Source: CBCOTE01 sp965112965 (GTDB taxonomy: Bacteria > Desulfobacterota > Desulfovibrionia > Desulfovibrionales > Desulfovibrionaceae). From it: a stretch of 64,000 bases of DNA. The notes below the pieces were generated by a model that had not been told where the DNA came from, did not search any database, and worked only from the letters and a program-made list of their open reading frames with translations. The stretch covers positions 62,001 through 126,000 of the forward strand of contig CBCOTE010000001.1 of assembly GCA_965112965.1 (NCBI GenBank). The letters run 5' to 3'. A program made the position numbers and the translations under genes. This document shows, piece after piece, positions 59,687 through 64,000 of the stretch (position 1 is the first letter of the stretch; each line of letters starts with the position of its first letter).

Positions 59687-62600
59687 TGTAAAAAAATAGT
59701 ACTCCTGATGGGATATAGTATAGAACACACCTCAGTGCACTACAACAAGAAATGGGTCATATGACCTGATTTACGGCCTGATGATCCATGATAAGCACGG
59801 ACTGTATATATTACCATCAAGTACATTACATCTTGGCCTACGTAATACCTATTCTGATAGGACTATACAAACATCTCCCTCAGAGTAAAATGTAATAATT
59901 CTTGCCACGGACACGGACATAGTATTCTTCAAAACAATACCACAGTGATCATAATAGATGAATTACCAACAGATGCTGATATTAATTTTACCAAATTAAA
60001 CTTGCTCAACAATCATACAAGTACCTCGGCCCTCCAAGAGTAACTCGATCATCTACTTAGATATTGGATGCTTGCTAGTGAACATAAAAAAGAAATTCTA
60101 TGTTACGTAGTAGGTGACCATAGATTAGACCTGCTCTCAGCCATTGGCTGTCAGATCTGAACGCCGTCAATGCGCTGCTCGGATATAGGTAGTCCATTAG
60201 TTCCACACAGATAGAACCAACGATTCAGTCCAAACTAAATAAATTATGTACCTGTGTATAAATAGGTACGTATTTTTTTATTATTGAGATAGTCTACGAA
60301 CATATAATTCTCCTCAACCACAAGGTGGGTATACGCTAGCGGATAATCTCACAGCGTATAGCCCAACCAAACCATCCAAAATTGGTTGCTAGAGCTTATA
60401 GGCACGCATATCATATAAGGTAGGACCGTTGTTCGCGCAGTCCATAAAAAAAAGACATAGTGATCCGAGAGATGTACTCGGAGTGATTACGCCTGGACAA
60501 AGTAATCATCAGTGGCATCCAGGATAACCACATGACTTTCTCTCGACCAAGAACACTTGGTTTTTTGTAAAATTTGACGAGAGGCGACCTCATCGCGCAA
60601 GCCTATAAGGTACGCATTGCCTGGGCCAAAGAACTCTGGATTGGACGATTCCGTAAAATAAGAACACGCCACACATCGCCGTTATTGAAGCCACTTATAA
60701 TTCGTCGTGGATGAACCACGCTTGGTTTTATTTGCGACCTATAGGCTTTACCCATAGCCGGTAGACTAACTATGACGATATAAGACTGGCGTATAGCGCT
60801 CTCTTTTTTCCTCCAAACCTAAACCGAACAGGAGATAATCCTACAAACGGAAACCACAAATAATCCTTGCCCACCTCTTACTACTCCCAACAATATATTT
60901 TTTTGCAATTCAGCTCTCCAAATTATTTTAAATTTCCTGCTAACGCTTTTCTGCATCAGTATCGTTATATTTTTATATCCTTCTTCGACGTAAACAATAT
61001 CTCTATATCGAATATAGGAACCTTGTGCCTGATGTTTACTCTAGTCTTGTATAGCTGGTGCTATCCTTCTTAGTGACCCTGTTTACTATTCAGACCGTAG
61101 CTTCGCCATCATATTGACGGATAAAAATAGTCCTCGGCTTTATACTCGGCCTACTGGTCCACTTTATATTTTTCATCATATAGACCGGCAACGGGCTTAT
61201 CAGCTTTCGGATAAACTTCAAAAAAGTCAACACGCTAAACTCGCTTACTGGATAAATATAAATACCACCCGCATGATCACTATACTACAATCCTTAGCCT
61301 TAAACAACCACCTACTGTGTCCTACGCAGCCTCATATAGAATTTCCTCGTTTCATACCTAAAAAAAGATGTTTACTCATAAGTCTAGTACGACGAATACG
61401 GTATTCGATTGCTAAATCAGCTTTTCGTCTTAGCGATCAAAATCATAGCCGAGACGGACATATCCGACCTCTTCCTTATGAACCTAGACCTAGCTCTGAC
61501 AGTCCAGACCGCGCCCTGGCTAAAGGCCATGCTCGTGGAATTTTCCCAAAAAATCTTCATCGGTCTTTTTTTTCTCAGACTCATGCTAAGGTCATGACCA
61601 ATCGTATGCACGACTTAATAACCACTCTCAGCCACATGTTTAACTAGCTCACCGCCGGCCTGGACAGATAAGGCCCTACTTCGACTATACAGGCCAAATA
61701 GTTTTGAATACAGGAACACCGCATGACTATGGTCCAGCAAAATTCAATCAGAACAAAAAACTACCCCACGCCGCCTAATTAAGATGCTCAAGCAGGACAA
61801 CATAATAAAAATCAAATAAATTTTTTAATACCGTGGTCACCTTATTGGACTTCATGACACTCATAATATATTTTAACCTATAACTAATATTATGGCCAGT
61901 ATCTTCTAAATGGTACTTCACTAAAAACTGCTGTTTCGAACTCATGCAATAGAACGCCTTATACTATGCTCATCGCTATTTTCCAACAGTTTGCAGAAGG
62001 ATCCCAAAATATTATCTTCGTCAACGTTAAGGCCGTCCATACGGCTAAGCAAAAATATTTTTTAGCGCAGCTATAGGCGTAGTGATCTAGCCGGTACTCA
62101 AGAAGGAGACCGACAACATTCTGCCCACTCTATCAGATTATCGAAAGACTAACTGACTGCACATTCAGTATGGTCTTCAAGCTAATCTAATACGCCTTAT
62201 CCATATGCTGCTCACAATATCCTCGTCTTATAGTATACGTGCCACGATTTCTAAAAATATATAAAATAAGCATAGATGAAAGATGACGAGATGACTAAGG
62301 CGGATAGCGCTAAAAAAATATACAGCTCATGTCCCAGATAATTATATATAGAGATATTCCAGGGCCGATAATAGGTCACCAACTCTACCCACTACATACG
62401 CTGTAGCCATGTGCTATAATCACGCAAAAACACCGATACCAATCGTTTTGACTAAAATGTGGCACATAACCCTCATACTCAAAAAAAATAAAATCAGAAA
62501 TAAAGCTCCTGCTGGCCAATTCAGACATAGCATATTCAAGCGGCCGAGTTCAAATGTTTTGCCAAGCTGGCCCAGCGTCTTACCTGGAATCCAAAGATGG

Positions 62601-63056
62601 GAGCAATATGCCGTGCTATTCATGTAAACCCGTGCCTACGATAAGGTCTTCATAATTTGCCTGATCTACCTTAGAATATGACCTTAAAAACATTTCTTGG
62701 AACAATTGAGAATTGGCCACCTGCCGGACTGCGTGGTATACCTGGACCTATCCTCATACTACGCGTCAGTGCAGTTCAAAACCTTTAAACGACAACAATA
62801 CGCACCGTAGGCCGCAGGAATAACCTGTATAAAGCTTGACGAATCCTGTAACTTCGGTATCATAGTGAATACGGTGGCGGCCACAAAGGGCTGCCCATGA
62901 ACAAGGCTGTCCTTCTCGCCACAGCTGGTAAAAGGACTCATTCCAGCTAAAATCGCTGCTTCTATGGCAACTATTTTTCAAACATGAGCTGCCGATGACA
63001 GAAGCCACAAACTGACGCGCCCCCCCGGCAGCCGTTTACTTTTTAAGGATATTGCC
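59687..63056. other. 3.4-kb non-coding desert upstream of flhG
   Basis: In free-living relatives flhF and flhA lie just upstream of flhG; I looked for the FlhF P-loop and did not find it. A 177-codon frame at 61114-61647 is the longest here, but its composition (many Arg, Ser, His) looks random, and an alternative frame at 61409-61597 (MNLDLALTVQTAPWLKAMLV, then FSQKIFIGLFFLRLML) looks more protein-like; neither is called. A and T runs are nearly balanced here, unlike the rest of the window. Confidence 0.5.
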
Positions 63057-63899
63057 ATGGCAACGAGCGAGACATGCACTATCGCTACTACCAGGATGCC
63101 ACTCGTGTTTTCCATGACTTCTGGTAAGGGTGGGGTGGGCAAGACCAGCCTCTCCGTAAATTTAGCCATATGCTTGGCCCGGATGGGTAAACGTGTCTTG
63201 CTCTTGGACGCGGATCTAGGCCTGGCTAACGTGGATGTCATCCTAGGCCTGACGCCGCCACACAACCTTTTTCACCTATTTCGCGATGACATGGGAGTTA
63301 AGGACATACTGTACCGGACCCCCTTTGGCTTCGATATCCTGCCTGCAGCTAGTGGAGTGACGGATATGATACGACTCTCTACAGGCCAGAAGCTCGAACT
63401 ACTGGGAGCCATGGATTCCCTTGAAGACCGACTCGACTATCTAATAGTGGACACAGGGGCCGGTATTAACGACAATGTACTCTATTTTAACCTAGCGGCA
63501 CAGGAACGTGTGATTGTGCTCACCCCGGAGCCGACTTCACTTACCGACGCATACGCGCTCATCAAGGTTCTCAAGTTAAACCATCAGGTGGAGCGCTTCC
63601 GAGTACTTGTGAACATGGCCCAGTATCCCCAAGAGCCTAAGGAGGTCTTTGGTCGGTTATATAAGGCCTGTGACCACTTCTTGGACGGCGTATCGCTGAA
63701 TCTAGCAGGCGTCATCCCTCTGGATCCAGCAGTAAAAATAGCAGTAATTCAACAAACACCATTCTGTAGTTTAGGGCTGGAGAGCCCTGCGGCCAGGGCT
63801 GTAACCAAGGTGGCAGAAACTATTCTAACTTGGAACGTGGCAACCAATATTGATGGAAACATTAAGTTTTTTTGGAAAAAACTCCTCTTTCAATGCTAA
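63057..63899 (+). CDS. flhG: MinD-like ATPase FlhG (flagellar number regulator)
   Basis: FlhG (FleN/YlxH) is a MinD-type ATPase that, with FlhF, limits the number and sets the site of flagella. 280 residues. Deviant Walker A SGKGGVGKTSLSVNLAICLA (residues 22-41), Walker A' LLLDADLGLANVDVILGL, Walker B LDYLIVDTGAGI, and the strongly conserved LTPEPTSLTDAYALIKVLK. The C-terminal NIDGNIKFFWKKLLF is typical of Desulfovibrio FlhG as I recall. AAGGA seven bases before the ATG. No flagellar gene is visible on either side in this window. Intact, so either flagella remain encoded elsewhere or it is a recent orphan. Confidence 0.9.
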   Translation: MATSETCTIATTRMPLVFSMTSGKGGVGKTSLSVNLAICLARMGKRVLLLDADLGLANVDVILGLTPPHNLFHLFRDDMGVKDILYRTPFGFDILPAASGVTDMIRLSTGQKLELLGAMDSLEDRLDYLIVDTGAGINDNVLYFNLAAQERVIVLTPEPTSLTDAYALIKVLKLNHQVERFRVLVNMAQYPQEPKEVFGRLYKACDHFLDGVSLNLAGVIPLDPAVKIAVIQQTPFCSLGLESPAARAVTKVAETILTWNVATNIDGNIKFFWKKLLFQC

Positions 63900-64000
63900 T
63901 ATACTCTCCGGTATCATAACACCTTCTGGAATAGTAATCTAAGAGTTTCTGTATTTCTAGACTATTCACATAAAAAAAGTTATCCATCGACAAACTGCGT
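63900..64000. other. non-coding tail of window
   Basis: About 100 bases with stops in all frames; nothing recognised. Confidence 0.4.

Noticed and set aside
61114..61647. 177-codon frame in the desert before flhG
   Set aside because: No recognisable domain, odd composition, no ribosome-binding site, and a competing frame inside it looks more protein-like; not enough for a call.
1..64000. CRISPR arrays, IS elements, prophage, toxin-antitoxin or defence genes
   Set aside because: No regularly spaced direct repeats, transposase or integrase motifs, or paired small toxin/antitoxin-like genes were seen on either strand.

Overview
The window looks like a chromosome segment of a host-restricted, genome-eroding member of the Desulfovibrionales. 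The lineage call is inference from protein character and gene order: the run thrS-infC-rpmI-rplT-pheS, pheT-(merR)-rpe, atpF'-atpF-atpHAGDC followed by glmU, mreBCD-mrdA-rodA, ilvE next to dnaX-ybaB-recR, rny next to moeA, and a 2-oxoacid:ferredoxin oxidoreductase gamma subunit all resemble free-living Desulfovibrio. Only about 52% of the window is intact coding sequence. The rest is long, stop-riddled DNA, and the parts I could recognise are gene corpses (moeA, rlpA, a MerR regulator, probably a bactofilin). No transposase, IS element, phage gene, CRISPR array or rRNA was seen.

Layout: 0-4.8 kb (+) carries the end of a TPR-like protein, ilvE, dnaX, ybaB, recR and a lone oxidoreductase gamma subunit. 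4.8-11.0 kb is a gene desert. 11.0-12.3 kb (+) is a malic enzyme. 12.3-13.3 kb is non-coding with a perfect 44-bp palindrome. 13.3-17.7 kb (-) is the translation cluster pheS/rplT/rpmI/infC/thrS plus tRNA-Val with a consensus promoter. 18.3-19.1 kb (+) is a frameshifted rlpA. 21.9-23.7 kb (-) is a dead moeA. 23.8-25.6 kb (-) is rny with a candidate 6S RNA upstream. 26.4-33.8 kb (-) is glmU, a long terminator hairpin and the F1Fo ATP synthase operon. 34-34.2 kb is a probable bactofilin remnant. 34.2-39.9 kb (-) is the rod-shape operon mreBCD-mrdA-rodA. 42.8-43.9 kb (+) is an M24 peptidase. 46.7-50.2 kb (+) is pheT, a merR remnant and rpe. 55.1-56.9 kb (-) is pyrK-pyrD, divergent from a U32 peptidase (56.9-59.7 kb, +). 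63.1-63.9 kb (+) is flhG. Large deserts lie at 19.1-21.9, 39.9-42.8, 43.9-46.6, 50.2-55.1 and 59.7-63.1 kb.

What survives is core machinery: protein synthesis (PheS/PheT, ThrS, IF3, L20, L35, tRNA-Val), clamp loading and recombination (DnaX, RecR), ATP synthesis, murein precursor synthesis and rod elongation (GlmU, MreBCD, PBP2, RodA), pyrimidine and branched-chain amino acid synthesis, RNA turnover (RNase Y) and C4 metabolism. What is dying is molybdenum cofactor synthesis (moeA), a septal murein hydrolase (rlpA) and regulation (merR).

The most informative structural observation is that pheS and pheT, normally adjacent, sit 32 kb apart on opposite strands. A single inversion between about 12.3-13.3 kb and 43.9-46.7 kb would rejoin them, and pheT now has its own consensus-like promoter. 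Homopolymers of A (and C) in non-coding DNA are clearly commoner on the + strand both inside and outside that segment. No previously undescribed defence, secretion or biosynthetic system was found; the interest lies in genome decay, the rearrangement, and two non-AUG starts (infC AUU, mreC AUU).
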